Shown: positions 45,775-54,927 of the stretch, piece after piece
Position numbering within the stretch: the stretch's first letter is position 1
Layout: each line of letters opens with the position of its first letter
Assembly: GCA_964342825.1 (NCBI GenBank)
Contig: CAYFHO010000019.1
Location: 1 to 64,000 of the forward strand
DNA from: AAA164-E04 sp964342825
GTDB taxonomy: Bacteria > Verrucomicrobiota > Verrucomicrobiia > Limisphaerales > AAA164-E04
Direction of reading: 5' to 3'
Length of the DNA stretch: 64,000 bases
The notes under the pieces: generated by a model
Told to the model about the DNA's origin: nothing
Databases searched by the model: none
The model's input: the letters and a program-made list of their open reading frames with translations, nothing else
Program-made: the position numbers and the translations under genes

Positions 45775-46374
45775 TTACTGTTGGAGTCCAGCCCGAACCA
45801 GGCGATCCAACTCGGCGGTTTCACCCAAAACAGCCTGGGCTGCCTTGATTCGCTTTAATGCTTCCTGCTGCTTGTAGCCCAAGGAAACCAGAGCAGCAAC
45901 CGCATCCCGGATTTTCTCTTCCCCTTCGGTGCCACCTCGTTCATCACTTTTCGCTTCCCATTCCCCTGCTTTCCCAACTTTATCTTTCAGTTCAACAATG
46001 ATCCGTTCAGCTGTCTTCTTACCTAATCCGGGAATTCGGGACAAAGCTTTGGTGTCATTGTTTGCCACGGCACCTCGAAACATGACGGGTGTCATACCGC
46101 TGAGAACATTCATGGCAATCTTGGGTCCAATTCCACTGACGGTTTGGACCAGGAGCCGAAATAGTTCACGCTCATTATGAGACATGAAGCCGTATAGAAT
46201 ATGCGCATCTTCGCGAATGGCCAGGTGTGTCAAAATTTTAAAGGACTTTCCTGGCTCCGGGAGACGATCATACGAAGAGACCGGGATTTGAATGTGATAG
46301 CCTACTCCGTTGACATCCATGACCAGATGTGTGGGGTGTGCTTCGACCAGTTTACCTTGTAGATAAGCAATCAT
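45775..46374 (-). CDS. ruvA: Holliday junction branch migration protein RuvA
   Basis: 199 residues, normal length. Domain I has MIAYLQGKLVEAHPTHLVMDVNGVGY. The helix-hairpin-helix motifs are VQTVSGIGPKIAMNVLSG and LSRIPGLGKKTAERIIVELKDK. The C-terminal RuvB-binding domain has ALVSLGYKQQEALKRI. It lies 21 bases after ruvC; ruvB is not in the window. Confidence 0.97.
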   Translation of the reverse strand: MIAYLQGKLVEAHPTHLVMDVNGVGYHIQIPVSSYDRLPEPGKSFKILTHLAIREDAHILYGFMSHNERELFRLLVQTVSGIGPKIAMNVLSGMTPVMFRGAVANNDTKALSRIPGLGKKTAERIIVELKDKVGKAGEWEAKSDERGGTEGEEKIRDAVAALVSLGYKQQEALKRIKAAQAVLGETAELDRLVRAGLQQ

Positions 46375-46395
46375 CCTCGTTCACATTTCCAAGTA

Positions 46396-46995
46396 TCAAA
46401 TCTGTTTTGGCATCGTCCCGATACGGCGTCTGTTTTCCTGAGAAAAGGCAAGAGCCAGCGCGAGTGCATCCGCCGCGTCTGCCTGGGGCAGTTCCTGAAG
46501 ATTCAACATACGTTGCACCATTTTGGCCACGGCCAGTTTTTGAGCATTTCCGTACCCAACAATCGCTTGCTTGACCTTGCGAGGAGCCAATTCAAATATA
46601 TCCAACCCCAAACTGGCTGCTGCAACTAGAGCCGCTCCTCTTGCTTCCCCCATGACCAGAGCTGTTCTGTAATTCTGGGCGTAGAAAAGTCCTTCAATGG
46701 CACAAGCTGTCGGTTCATGTTTTAAGATAGTTTCCCGTAATACATCATGAATGTGCGCGAGGCATCGACTGACTTTCCAGGAGCTTGGACACTTGATGGT
46801 ACCTTGCCCCAGAACTTCAGCTTGTTCACCTCTTTGAAGTATCACCCCAAAACCAGTGCCTCTCAACGAGGGGTCAACACCAAGAATGATCTGATGCCGG
46901 GTCGGCGAAGTGGATGCGGAAGAATCATCTGATTTTGATGATTTACCAGACACTCGCTTGATCAGTTGATCATATTGTTTGGCGCTGACAGCCAT
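46396..46995 (-). CDS. ruvC: Crossover junction endodeoxyribonuclease RuvC
   Basis: 199 residues. A ~30-residue N-terminal extension precedes the catalytic core: ILGVDPSLRGTGFGVI with the first Asp, AIEGLFYAQN with the Glu, and PQADAADALALALAF with the last acidic pair. It resolves Holliday junctions. It starts directly after the stop of the DJ-1/PfpI gene (TGA then ATG) and precedes ruvA. Confidence 0.97.
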   Translation of the reverse strand: MAVSAKQYDQLIKRVSGKSSKSDDSSASTSPTRHQIILGVDPSLRGTGFGVILQRGEQAEVLGQGTIKCPSSWKVSRCLAHIHDVLRETILKHEPTACAIEGLFYAQNYRTALVMGEARGAALVAAASLGLDIFELAPRKVKQAIVGYGNAQKLAVAKMVQRMLNLQELPQADAADALALALAFSQENRRRIGTMPKQI

Positions 46996-47547
46996 TCAGG
47001 AATCGAGATATTTGAATATGTCGCGATAGAATTCTGCGTGACTTTCCCATGTTTGTGCGGTGATGAATGGACCGTCAACGACACTCTGCTTGTTCACCCA
47101 TTTGCCTCCGGCCAATTCGACTTCAAGCCGCACATTGCAGTAACAAGTCATTTTGCGTCCTTCACAAAGTCCGGCGGCAATCAGCACCTGAATACCGTGG
47201 CAGATAGCGAACAAACCTTTGCCACCCTTGTGGAACTCTTTGACAAGTTTTACCAAAGCTTTGTCATGTCGCAGGAATTCGGGAGCACGGCCTCCAATCA
47301 ATACCATGGCGGCATAATCCTTTGCCTTCACCTTGGATATCACAATGTCGGCTTGAATCAAATAACCTGGTTTTTCGATATAGGTATTCCATCCGGGACA
47401 GAAATCATGAATGACACCATTTAAGGTTTTCTTTTTGGTGGCAGCGATGACTGGTGTCATACCCGCCTCACGAAATCGGTAAACGGCATAGAGAATTTCA
47501 AAAGATTCTCCCGAATCATCTGTAACAATCAGAATTTTTTTACTCAT
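46996..47547 (-). CDS. DJ-1/PfpI family protein (class I glutamine amidotransferase fold)
   Basis: 183 residues. It opens KKILIVTDDSGESFEILY and has the nucleophile elbow GLFAICHGIQVL, with Cys preceding His as in DJ-1/PfpI enzymes. The strand AAMVLIGGRAPEFLRHD is the typical oxyanion-side loop. Members act as deglycases, chaperones or proteases; the exact activity is not visible. It abuts ruvC. Confidence 0.93.
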   Translation of the reverse strand: MSKKILIVTDDSGESFEILYAVYRFREAGMTPVIAATKKKTLNGVIHDFCPGWNTYIEKPGYLIQADIVISKVKAKDYAAMVLIGGRAPEFLRHDKALVKLVKEFHKGGKGLFAICHGIQVLIAAGLCEGRKMTCYCNVRLEVELAGGKWVNKQSVVDGPFITAQTWESHAEFYRDIFKYLDS

Positions 47548-47601
47548 GATAATTCATATTCGAGTTTGTGGTGATTCTAAACGAGCAATATAGCCCCAGT
47601 C

Positions 47602-48417
47602 TCAAACGGCAAACCAACGTTTAAAGGTGTCCATTGTGAGTTGGGCTGCCGAATGGGGGTCGGGTTTCGGAAATGCTTCCGCAGACAAGTGGCCTCGATA
47701 ATTTATTTGACGCAAAGCCGCTGCAATGTCGGTGTATTCCATCTGACCGCTACCCGCGGGCTGACGATGGTTATCCACCAAATGAACATGTCCCAGCCAA
47801 TCCCCATAGGTTCTTAAACCACCTGCAATGGAGGCTTCTTCAATATTCATGTGAAAAAGATCGGCCAATACCTTCACATGGGCCGGTTGAACACAATTCA
47901 GGAAATCAACCGTTTCTTGCGCCGTATTAAGCAGGTTACTCTCGTATCGATTTAAAGGTTCATAAAAGACATAAGTCCCAAGTGACTTTGCGTGGTTACC
48001 CAGATCGTGTAAAGCCTCTGCAAGCCATTTGTGTGCCTGATCTTTGGAGACATCGCCCCCGTGTCTGCCCTGCATGGATCCAATAATGACCGGTGCCTTG
48101 AATCTGGAAGCGGCGTTGAGGAGATCTCTGATGAAGCCCTTGGCCTTTGCTCGAACATCTGAGTTAGGATGAGTTAAATGCCATTGGTGCCTCACCCAGC
48201 CTCCACCAGTACCAACCGCGGCAATTTGAAGTCCCAATTCTTTGGGAATGTCAGGAAAAGTTCCGGGTTGTAACGCCTCTGCATTCGGAGGAAATATTTC
48301 AACAGATGGAAATCCCAGACTTTTGGCTCTTTCCGCATTCCGAAGTGGATCATGCCAATAAACAAATGGGCCACCCGCAGCTTCTTTTACCAATGATATG
48401 GTTACACAAGGTTTCAT
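47602..48417 (-). CDS. Sugar phosphate isomerase/epimerase (AP endonuclease 2-type TIM barrel)
   Basis: 271 residues from ATG 48417 with GAGATGG upstream; an ATG at 48429 and GTG at 48441 are also in frame. TIM-barrel features include SVEIFPPN, PVIIGSMQGRHGG, YVFYEPLNRYESNLLN, VKVLADLFHMNIEE, WLGHVHLVDNHRQPAGSGQMEY and GHLSAEAFPKPD, with metal-ligand Glu, Asp, His and Glu in the usual order. Members act on keto-sugars or inositol-type intermediates; substrate unknown. It is 54 bases upstream of the DJ-1 gene on the same strand. Confidence 0.92.
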   Translation of the reverse strand: MKPCVTISLVKEAAGGPFVYWHDPLRNAERAKSLGFPSVEIFPPNAEALQPGTFPDIPKELGLQIAAVGTGGGWVRHQWHLTHPNSDVRAKAKGFIRDLLNAASRFKAPVIIGSMQGRHGGDVSKDQAHKWLAEALHDLGNHAKSLGTYVFYEPLNRYESNLLNTAQETVDFLNCVQPAHVKVLADLFHMNIEEASIAGGLRTYGDWLGHVHLVDNHRQPAGSGQMEYTDIAAALRQINYRGHLSAEAFPKPDPHSAAQLTMDTFKRWFAV

Positions 48418-48485
48418 GGGAATCACCATCTCATGACCCACACCCTCAGGAAAAGAATTATGTGCGAGGAAAAAATGAAAAACTT

Positions 48486-50105
48486 CTATTCCGAAGCAAG
48501 CGCTTGAAAGAATTGATAAGGAAGATCGCTATCCAATTTGAACGGATCATCCCACAAGGACAAATTGCCCAAAGAAGTCCAAGTCTGGAAATCCTGGGTG
48601 CCCTGTATCTCATAATCCGTGGCTCCATCACCGTCGACCAGATCCAAGTGAATGTTTCCATCGCCAGCCAACAGACTCAATTGAGCTGGTCGCATTACTT
48701 TTTGATAGGTTACGGATTCTCCATTTTGTCTCCAGGTAAGCTCGAAAGGCTTGCCCTGTCCGTCAAACCGTAAGTTTGCACTCGCTTCGAAGGTGGCTTC
48801 ATAAAACATGAATCGACTGGATGATACCGGGTAAAGTGTGTATTGAGTCCCTGAATCTTCTGAAAACTCGACTGTTAAATGATTGCGTTCCAGTCCAATC
48901 TGAACGGTGCTCCCGGTATCCGACTGGAAGTCACCATAGATGGATTGGAGGCGGTCTACCGAAACGTCAGGAACTCTTCGAATTGATCTTAAGGGAGATT
49001 GTGGAAATAACACGTGAATACCAATGTCTTGAACTCCGGAGTAATTATTCACTCGCCCATTTGAAAATAAGACCACAGCGGTCTGATTAGCGATATCCAT
49101 CCCCAAAAATGCTGTATGCCCCATGGTTGCACCGTCATGCATCAAAATGGGTGATGGAACGTTTGATAAAATAAACCAACCTAATCCTAAATCCACCCCA
49201 GTTTGCCCGGTATTGACCCGTTTCTTGTGAGCCTCTTTGAAAGCATCATTCAAAGGGGATTCTTTTAGGCCAATCTGGTATTCTGCAAAAGTCAACATAT
49301 CATGGACATTCGACAAGACGGCCCCGGCCGATTCCAGTGATTCCATTTTGAAAAAAGGACGCTCCACCACCCCCGAGTAACCAATGGCTCTTTGCTCATT
49401 CTTCGAAACATCCCAGGAAATCATGGTCTCGCTCATTCCAAGTGGATTCAACAGTCGCTCTTTTAGCAAAGCTTCGAAGGATTGGTTTTGACTGATGCCC
49501 AGAACATGCCCCAACAAACCGAGTCCAAGATTTGAATATTCAAAGGAAACTCCTGGACGACGGGTCAAAGTGTGATTGTTCAGATAGTTGTAAAGTAAAT
49601 CCACACCAAAAGGGACAAACGGATTAGTGGTATCATTGCCAGCCAGGGTTTCGGGATTTGCAGGAAGACCTGAATAATGGGTTGCCAGGTGTTCCAGCGT
49701 GATCCTGCGGTTGTTCCTCGAAGGCATGCTGACTTCGTCTGGAAGATAGTCTTCTACAAAATCATCCAAATCGACTTCTCCATTGAGCCATAAATCGGCA
49801 AGCAAGCTTGTTGTCAAAATTTTGCTGACCGATCCTATTTCATAGATGGTGTGCTCATCCGGGCTACGGCTGGAGTCATAAGATGTCTGGCCATAACCAT
49901 AAAAAGAACGTCCATCTTTATTGACCATTCCTATGACAATGCTGGGAGTATAACCGTTATCAACCCTGGATCGTATCGACGCCTTCACAGCAGAGGAAAT
50001 GACGGGAGGTGCCCCAAAACTGTATGGACTGCCACCAATTAATATGAGAGCGGAAATGATCCAAGCATAAGGGAAATAATGTCCACCAATTTTTAAGGAC
50101 TGCAT
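48486..50105 (-). CDS. Exported serine hydrolase, class C beta-lactamase/DD-peptidase-like
   Basis: 539 residues from an ATG giving MQSLKIGGHYFPYAW, a signal peptide ending near SFGAP; longer frames from 50153 (ATG) or 50213 (GTG) are less likely. The beta-lactamase-like core has SxxK in EIGSVSKIL (S92, K95) and the YxN in EYSNLGLGLLG, with a HDGATMGHTAFLGM end motif. A region of about 110 residues follows that resembles DUF3471-like tails. The last ~50 residues (YEIQGTQDFQTWTSLGNLS and YQFFQAL) resemble the C-terminus of the giant LTD protein. Likely a peptidase or esterase in the envelope. Confidence 0.88.
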   Translation of the reverse strand: MQSLKIGGHYFPYAWIISALILIGGSPYSFGAPPVISSAVKASIRSRVDNGYTPSIVIGMVNKDGRSFYGYGQTSYDSSRSPDEHTIYEIGSVSKILTTSLLADLWLNGEVDLDDFVEDYLPDEVSMPSRNNRRITLEHLATHYSGLPANPETLAGNDTTNPFVPFGVDLLYNYLNNHTLTRRPGVSFEYSNLGLGLLGHVLGISQNQSFEALLKERLLNPLGMSETMISWDVSKNEQRAIGYSGVVERPFFKMESLESAGAVLSNVHDMLTFAEYQIGLKESPLNDAFKEAHKKRVNTGQTGVDLGLGWFILSNVPSPILMHDGATMGHTAFLGMDIANQTAVVLFSNGRVNNYSGVQDIGIHVLFPQSPLRSIRRVPDVSVDRLQSIYGDFQSDTGSTVQIGLERNHLTVEFSEDSGTQYTLYPVSSSRFMFYEATFEASANLRFDGQGKPFELTWRQNGESVTYQKVMRPAQLSLLAGDGNIHLDLVDGDGATDYEIQGTQDFQTWTSLGNLSLWDDPFKLDSDLPYQFFQALASE

Positions 50106-50266
50106 TGAGTTAGCATGCTGACCGACTTTAAAAAGAAAAGGAAATTTCCACATAAAGGAATGCACATCACCCAATAGATCTCCTCGTTCCCGACCTGTTA
50201 CACTCCTTGCCACCGTGAGGACCTTTCCTTATTCTTCAGGAGATTAAATTCACACCTGGGCATGAC

Positions 50267-51022
50267 ATGAAATTGGAGAGGAATCACCTGAATCAGTGTA
50301 TCGGATACAAAGTATCTGATTGGCAATCACCCCCTTTGCCGAAGAAGAAAATTTTGCAAGGCCAATACTGCAGATTGGAGCCATTGAATCCAAATGCACA
50401 TGCGGAGGGCCTTTGGTCAGCAAATAAATTGGATAAGGAAGGAAAGGCTTGGACATATCTACCATACGGCCCATTCGAGAGTTTCAGTAATTACAAATCA
50501 TGGCTTGAGGATGAAGCCGTGGGTGATGATCCATTATTCTTCGCCATTTTTGATCTCAAAACTGGACAAGTTGTGGGAGTCGCAAGTTTTTTGCGCATCC
50601 AGCCAGCTATGGGTTCCATCGAAGTGGGTCACTTGAATTTTTCACCGCTCCTCCAACGCACCCGCGCATCAACAGAAGCCATGTTCCTGATGATGTCCTA
50701 CGCATTTGAAATGGGTTACAGACGTTACGAATGGAAATGCAACGCTTTGAATACTCCATCAAGAACCGCTGCACAAAGACTGGGTTTTTCTTTCGAGGGG
50801 ATCTTTCGACAAGCAAGTGTCGTGAAGGATTACAACCGTGATACTGCCTGGTATGCGATCATGGATCACGAATGGCCTGCAATTCAGGATGCCATGAATC
50901 GATGGTTGAGTTCAGAGAATTTCGATGAACAGGGAAACCAGAAACTTTCTTTGTCTTCTCTAACCTCTCCTCTCCTTCACCAGGGTATTGAAGAAAAGAA
51001 CAAATACATGTTTAATAATTAA
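50267..51022 (+). CDS. GNAT family N-acetyltransferase (RimJ/RimL-like)
   Basis: 251 residues. After a ~30-residue leader, the fold reads YCRLEPLNPNAHAEGLW, FFAIFDLKTGQVVGVASFLRI, GSIEVGHLNFSPLLQRTRASTEAMFLMM, RRYEWKCNALNTPSRTAAQRLGFSFEG and a final NRDTAWYAIMDHEWP. The acetyl-CoA loop is replaced by the LQRTRAS variant seen in this subgroup. It may acetylate proteins or small molecules. Divergent from the serine hydrolase. Confidence 0.92.
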   Translation: MKLERNHLNQCIGYKVSDWQSPPLPKKKILQGQYCRLEPLNPNAHAEGLWSANKLDKEGKAWTYLPYGPFESFSNYKSWLEDEAVGDDPLFFAIFDLKTGQVVGVASFLRIQPAMGSIEVGHLNFSPLLQRTRASTEAMFLMMSYAFEMGYRRYEWKCNALNTPSRTAAQRLGFSFEGIFRQASVVKDYNRDTAWYAIMDHEWPAIQDAMNRWLSSENFDEQGNQKLSLSSLTSPLLHQGIEEKNKYMFNN

Positions 51023-51024
51023 TT

Positions 51025-51048
51025 TTTCATGTTTTTCATGAAATTTTT
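51025..51048 (+). terminator. Weak hairpin after the acetyltransferase gene
   Basis: TTTCATG, a five-T loop and CATGAAA are followed by TTTTT. The stem is short and AT-rich, so termination would be inefficient. Confidence 0.3.
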
Positions 51049-51084
51049 CTTGCCTCTCGATCTATTCATGATAATTTACAACCC

Positions 51085-51699
51085 ATGAAAGGTAAGACCG
51101 TTTCGTTTATTTCATTTCAATCTCCGCAGGATCGCTTGTTTTGGTTCAGTCGTGCCGGACATATTCTTTTCCTGATTTATTTCGGATACGCCGCTTATAC
51201 TCTCATCTCTACTCAAAATACACTGGTGCACTGGATGATTTCCCTCTGGAGCAGTTACGGAGGACATCCTTTTCCGATCGATTCCCCCTCGGCAATGGGT
51301 GGATTGGTTTTGAATACGATATCTTCTTTATTGTTGTGTTGGTGGTACTGGATGGTGGCGAGATTGTTTAGGGCCTGTGAAAAAGGTAAAGTGTTCTCAG
51401 GTTCATCGGTTCGTTTGCTCAGGAAAATTGCTAAACTGTTCCTTTTCTTTGCAGTGGTAGGTTTCATCAATCAGATTCTTGTCCACATGCTCATGGGCCC
51501 CTTTCCTACTGTGGCGCCGGGCCAGGAACTGGGTGAACAAATATTTGCTGAGGTAAGGTATATTGGATTCGGCATGTTTGGGCTTCAATTCAATGGCATC
51601 GACCTTGAACCCATCGCCGTCGCTCTCATCATTTTCATCGCTCTGGGTGTGCTGGAAGAAGGTCGTAAGGTGCGAGAAGAACAAGACTTGACCGTCTGA
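51085..51699 (+). CDS. DUF2975 membrane protein
   Basis: 204 residues with four membrane segments (about 23-45, 70-92, 112-135 and 175-195). The features ACEKGKVFSGSSVRLLRKIA and the last segment IAVALIIFIALGVLEEGRKVREEQDLTV are typical of DUF2975 proteins. These are usually paired with a short XRE/HTH regulator, as here, 13 bases downstream. Function unknown; a regulated membrane protein of small size. Confidence 0.92.
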   Translation: MKGKTVSFISFQSPQDRLFWFSRAGHILFLIYFGYAAYTLISTQNTLVHWMISLWSSYGGHPFPIDSPSAMGGLVLNTISSLLLCWWYWMVARLFRACEKGKVFSGSSVRLLRKIAKLFLFFAVVGFINQILVHMLMGPFPTVAPGQELGEQIFAEVRYIGFGMFGLQFNGIDLEPIAVALIIFIALGVLEEGRKVREEQDLTV

Positions 51700-51712
51700 A
51701 CCATCCGTCTAC

Positions 51713-51940
51713 ATGCCTGTCATAGTCAACTTGGACGTCATGATGGCGAAACGAAAAGTTCGCCTCAATGACCTTTCGTCAGCAATTGGCATCGCTCCTC
51801 AAAACCTTTCCATCCTAAAAACAGGAAAAGCAAAAGCCATCCGACTCTCAACCCTGGCCGCCATCTGTGAATACCTCGATTGCAAACCAGGAGATCTACT
51901 TGATTATGAGCCTGAAGAATCAACATCGCAAACTCACTGA
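51713..51940 (+). CDS. Short XRE-type (YozG-like) HTH regulator
   Basis: 75 residues. MPVIVNLDVMMAKRKVRLNDLSSAIGIAPQNLSILKTGKAKAIR is cut here by its motif parts: helix LNDLSSAIGI, recognition helix APQNLSILKTG, and DCKPGDLLDYEP at the C-terminus. It probably controls the DUF2975 gene it accompanies. No ligand domain is present. Confidence 0.93.
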   Translation: MPVIVNLDVMMAKRKVRLNDLSSAIGIAPQNLSILKTGKAKAIRLSTLAAICEYLDCKPGDLLDYEPEESTSQTH

Positions 51941-51982
51941 CAAGAATACTCCTTTTAGCTTAACCGTCGTTTGTAAGTCGGG

Positions 51983-52345
51983 TTAGGATAGGGAAGAATT
52001 TTCCTTTTGCACACTCACGCCTACAAACTTGGTGTATGGAAGGATAAATTTTTTGATCTGAACCTCCACTTGAGTGGGTTTGAAATTTGTAAGGACCCAG
52101 TCGGCTATTTGTGAGGCGAGAGTCTCAATGAGTTTCCATTCTCTTTGATGCCCCCATTCGATGAGTTCGCGTGTCAGACGATAATAATCAATGGTCTGAT
52201 CTAAGTCATCCTCGGCGGCAGCTGCAGAAAAATTCAGGTGGAGCCGGATAGTGATAAGCAACTTTTGAGGAATAGATCGTTCTTCGTCTGGAACCCCTAC
52301 CCTGAAGCGTACTTCGAGATCATTTATTTCGATGATATCATTCAT
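51983..52345 (-). CDS. folB: Dihydroneopterin aldolase
   Basis: 120 residues from ATG 52345; an ATG at 52384 would overlap the upstream gene by 47 bases. It opens MNDIIEINDLEVRFRVGV, followed by DEERSIPQKLLITIRL, QTIDYYRLTRELIE and KLIETLASQIADWVL with the conserved Glu. The C-terminus reads VQIKKFILPYTKFVGV. FolB splits dihydroneopterin to 6-hydroxymethyl-dihydropterin in folate synthesis. It overlaps the stop of the HAD-Nudix gene by eight bases, so the two are translationally coupled. Confidence 0.93.
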   Translation of the reverse strand: MNDIIEINDLEVRFRVGVPDEERSIPQKLLITIRLHLNFSAAAAEDDLDQTIDYYRLTRELIEWGHQREWKLIETLASQIADWVLTNFKPTQVEVQIKKFILPYTKFVGVSVQKENSSLS

Positions 52346-53441
52346 GCTTGAGTGGCTTTGAGACATTTTCATTGAGGACCGCATGGATCAAGATTTGAGT
52401 AGGTTCATTTAGATTTAACTGCAAAGCATCCTGTAATGGAACCCAGCAATAATCCTGTGCTTCATCATTCAATACCACATTGAGAACTTCTTCATGGCAT
52501 CTGCAGGTGTAATTCAATAACAGGAAATGAGCGTCTCGGTAGAATTCTTTGGGAGAAATGGCATCCTGCACCATCACAAATTGAATCTCATCTATCTCAA
52601 GGGATGTTTCCTCTCGAATCTCGCGGCGAAGGGCTTCTACACTTGATTCACCATTTTGAATCTTCCCACCTGGAATACCCCATTTGTCGGACCATTTGTG
52701 GGTTCTAATCATGAGGACTTCATTGCTGGAATTAAAAATGAGTGCACCTACTGTTGGAATGGGAAAAGGTGAATTGGTAATAGAAGTAGGAGATTGTCCG
52801 TTATGAAACGGTTCTAAAGCGGTTTTCTCCAATATTCCCTTGAGTTCTCCTAGATGTTCAACAATCAAATCCGGCTGAGATTTCTGAAGTGCTTTCAATT
52901 CTTTAAACCCGGTCAAAACAGCACACCCGGCAACTCCACCATGATGCGCGGTTTCAATGTCATGCTCCATGTCCCCAATGTAGAGGGTTTCTTCCTGCAC
53001 CAGCTTGTGATCGGACAGTATCTCATGAATTTTTTCGCGCTTGTCCAATACACCCGTATAAACTTTTTCGAAATATCGGCCGAAACCAGATTTTTCAATG
53101 TGAACCTTAAAGTGTTGTTGATGAATGGCACTCAATACAAAAGAGCGTATCTGATTTTTGTCGCAAAACTCCAGAAAGTCCCGTGCGTGTGCCATGGGAG
53201 ACACTGATTCTAGTTCCTTGTTGAAGGCTTCATGAAACCAAAGTTCCAACTGAGGAACGGGAATGTCAGGAACGAAACGGTCATAAAATCGTGGAAATGG
53301 AAGCTCAAATTCCTGACGAAATTCCTCAAGACTGAGAACGGGTACCCCTGCTCTTTCAAACACCTGGCAGGTCGCTCGCCACACTCCGGGCAGATCGTCC
53401 ATCAAGGTACCGCACCAGTCAAATATGATATTCCTGATCAC
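52338..53441 (-). CDS. HAD phosphatase - Nudix hydrolase fusion coupled to folB
   Basis: 367 residues from GTG 53441 (a TTG at 53459 adds six). The N-terminal HAD domain (1-205) has FDWCGTLMDD with nucleophile D8, FVLSA, and LYIGDMEHDIETA with the acidic motif IV. Motif I has Cys in place of the usual second Asp; relatives with DWSGT are common, so it may still work. The C-terminal Nudix domain (from ~230) has the box GKIQNGESSVEALRREIREE at about 259-278, then TS in place of the usual xG. It overlaps folB. In folate synthesis a Nudix enzyme removes pyrophosphate from dihydroneopterin triphosphate and a phosphatase removes the last phosphate; this fusion could do both. Direct evidence is lacking. 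Confidence 0.85.
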   Translation of the reverse strand: MIRNIIFDWCGTLMDDLPGVWRATCQVFERAGVPVLSLEEFRQEFELPFPRFYDRFVPDIPVPQLELWFHEAFNKELESVSPMAHARDFLEFCDKNQIRSFVLSAIHQQHFKVHIEKSGFGRYFEKVYTGVLDKREKIHEILSDHKLVQEETLYIGDMEHDIETAHHGGVAGCAVLTGFKELKALQKSQPDLIVEHLGELKGILEKTALEPFHNGQSPTSITNSPFPIPTVGALIFNSSNEVLMIRTHKWSDKWGIPGGKIQNGESSVEALRREIREETSLEIDEIQFVMVQDAISPKEFYRDAHFLLLNYTCRCHEEVLNVVLNDEAQDYCWVPLQDALQLNLNEPTQILIHAVLNENVSKPLKHE

Positions 53442-53551
53442 AAGCAGAAGTTTAACCAAGCCTTCGAGGAAATCAATGGATGATCCCTGATCAATCAGGT
53501 TATTTGGTTTTCATGTGATGGAAAAAACGACAACATGACACCTATTAGATC

Positions 53552-54898
53552 ATGAAGAGTCATTTTGGATTGGAATTGGCAATTATCTGCCTCCTGATTT
53601 CCGCGAACGGTGTATTTGCCATGGCGGAAATGGCCATTGTCTCGGCCCGGAAATCGAGACTGCGTCGCCGGGCAAGAGATGGTGACAAACGCGCGCAAAC
53701 CGCATTGGACCTTGCCGCCTCACCAAACCGCTTCTTGTCCACAGTGCAGTTCGGTATCACCTTAATCGGCATATTGGCCGGAGCATTTGGTGGAGCCACC
53801 ATCGCACGGACGGTTTCAGGATGGGTCGCCCTCGCACCCCGATTGGCACCACATGCGGATCAAATTGGTTTTGGCATTGTAGTGGTTTTCATCACCCTGG
53901 CTTCTCTGATATTTGGAGAGATATTGCCAAAACGCCTTGCCTTGGCTCAAGGAGAGCGCATTGCATCCGCCTTGGCCCCTATGATGCATCGTTTGTCCAT
54001 CATAGCTTCTCCATTTGTCGGCTTTGTCGGGTGGATCATCGAGATGGTATTAAAGGTGTTGGGAGTTCGCCCCAACCAAGATTCTTCGGTGAGTGAAGAG
54101 GACATTCGAGTGATGGTGGAACAAGGTTCTCACGCAGGAATCTTTCATAAGGCGGAAATCGAATTGGTCGCGGGAGTCATGCGTCTCGATGAGACAAGGA
54201 TAGTGGATATCATGATCCCGGTGGCTCAAATGACCTGCCTGGAAACAACTGATCAAACTGAAATAATCAATCAAAAAATAAAGAAAGCGGACAGATCCTA
54301 CTTTCCCCTCCGGAATGCTTCTGATGGTCAAATTCTGGGACTGATTTCCCTGAGAGAACTTTGGTTAAATTTTGGCGGGAAATGTCCTTCAGAAATCTCG
54401 CTGGAATCCATTGCCAATAAGCCTTTGATCGTTCCCGAATCTACTCATGTGGTGAAATTGTTGGATGCATTTAAAAGATCTGTTTGGCACGCCGCACTGG
54501 TGGCTGATGAGTATGGAGAGATTACGGGTATGGTCTCGATTATGGATGTCATGGAGGCAATAGCAGGGGATTTTGGAAATCATGAAGAAAACCGGCTGGC
54601 TTCACCGAAGCAATTGAATGATGGAACTTGGTTGGTTGACGGATTGGCTGATATCTCAGAAGTGGCCCGGTGTATTGAACCTGATCAATCGCTGAGCCTC
54701 CCCTCGGGCAAATTCCACACCATGGGAGGTATGGTTATCGCCGCACTGGGGCGTATACCCAATGAAGGCGACCGAATTCCCTGGGATCATTTCTGGGTGG
54801 AGGTGGTCGATATGGACCGAAATCGAGTGGATAAATTAAGGATCACCAAAGGTTCCATGTCCTTCCCATTGGAGGATCAGGAAAAGGACGTAACTTGA
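53552..54898 (+). CDS. CNNM/CorC-like (HlyC) membrane protein with CBS domains
   Basis: 448 residues. The DUF21/CNNM membrane domain (about 1-155) has NGVFAMAEMAIVSARKSRLRRRA and ASLIFGEILPKRLALAQ. The CBS pair follows (MRLDETRIVDIMIPVAQMTCLE and ADEYGEITGMVSIMDVMEAI). The C-terminal CorC_HlyC domain ends DMDRNRVDKLRI. Family members are linked to magnesium or other ion transport or sensing. The stop is 29 bases before bioF, suggesting co-transcription. Confidence 0.94.
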   Translation: MKSHFGLELAIICLLISANGVFAMAEMAIVSARKSRLRRRARDGDKRAQTALDLAASPNRFLSTVQFGITLIGILAGAFGGATIARTVSGWVALAPRLAPHADQIGFGIVVVFITLASLIFGEILPKRLALAQGERIASALAPMMHRLSIIASPFVGFVGWIIEMVLKVLGVRPNQDSSVSEEDIRVMVEQGSHAGIFHKAEIELVAGVMRLDETRIVDIMIPVAQMTCLETTDQTEIINQKIKKADRSYFPLRNASDGQILGLISLRELWLNFGGKCPSEISLESIANKPLIVPESTHVVKLLDAFKRSVWHAALVADEYGEITGMVSIMDVMEAIAGDFGNHEENRLASPKQLNDGTWLVDGLADISEVARCIEPDQSLSLPSGKFHTMGGMVIAALGRIPNEGDRIPWDHFWVEVVDMDRNRVDKLRITKGSMSFPLEDQEKDVT

Positions 54899-54927
54899 GG
54901 TTTAATTTGTTTGAGTTTCACCACACC

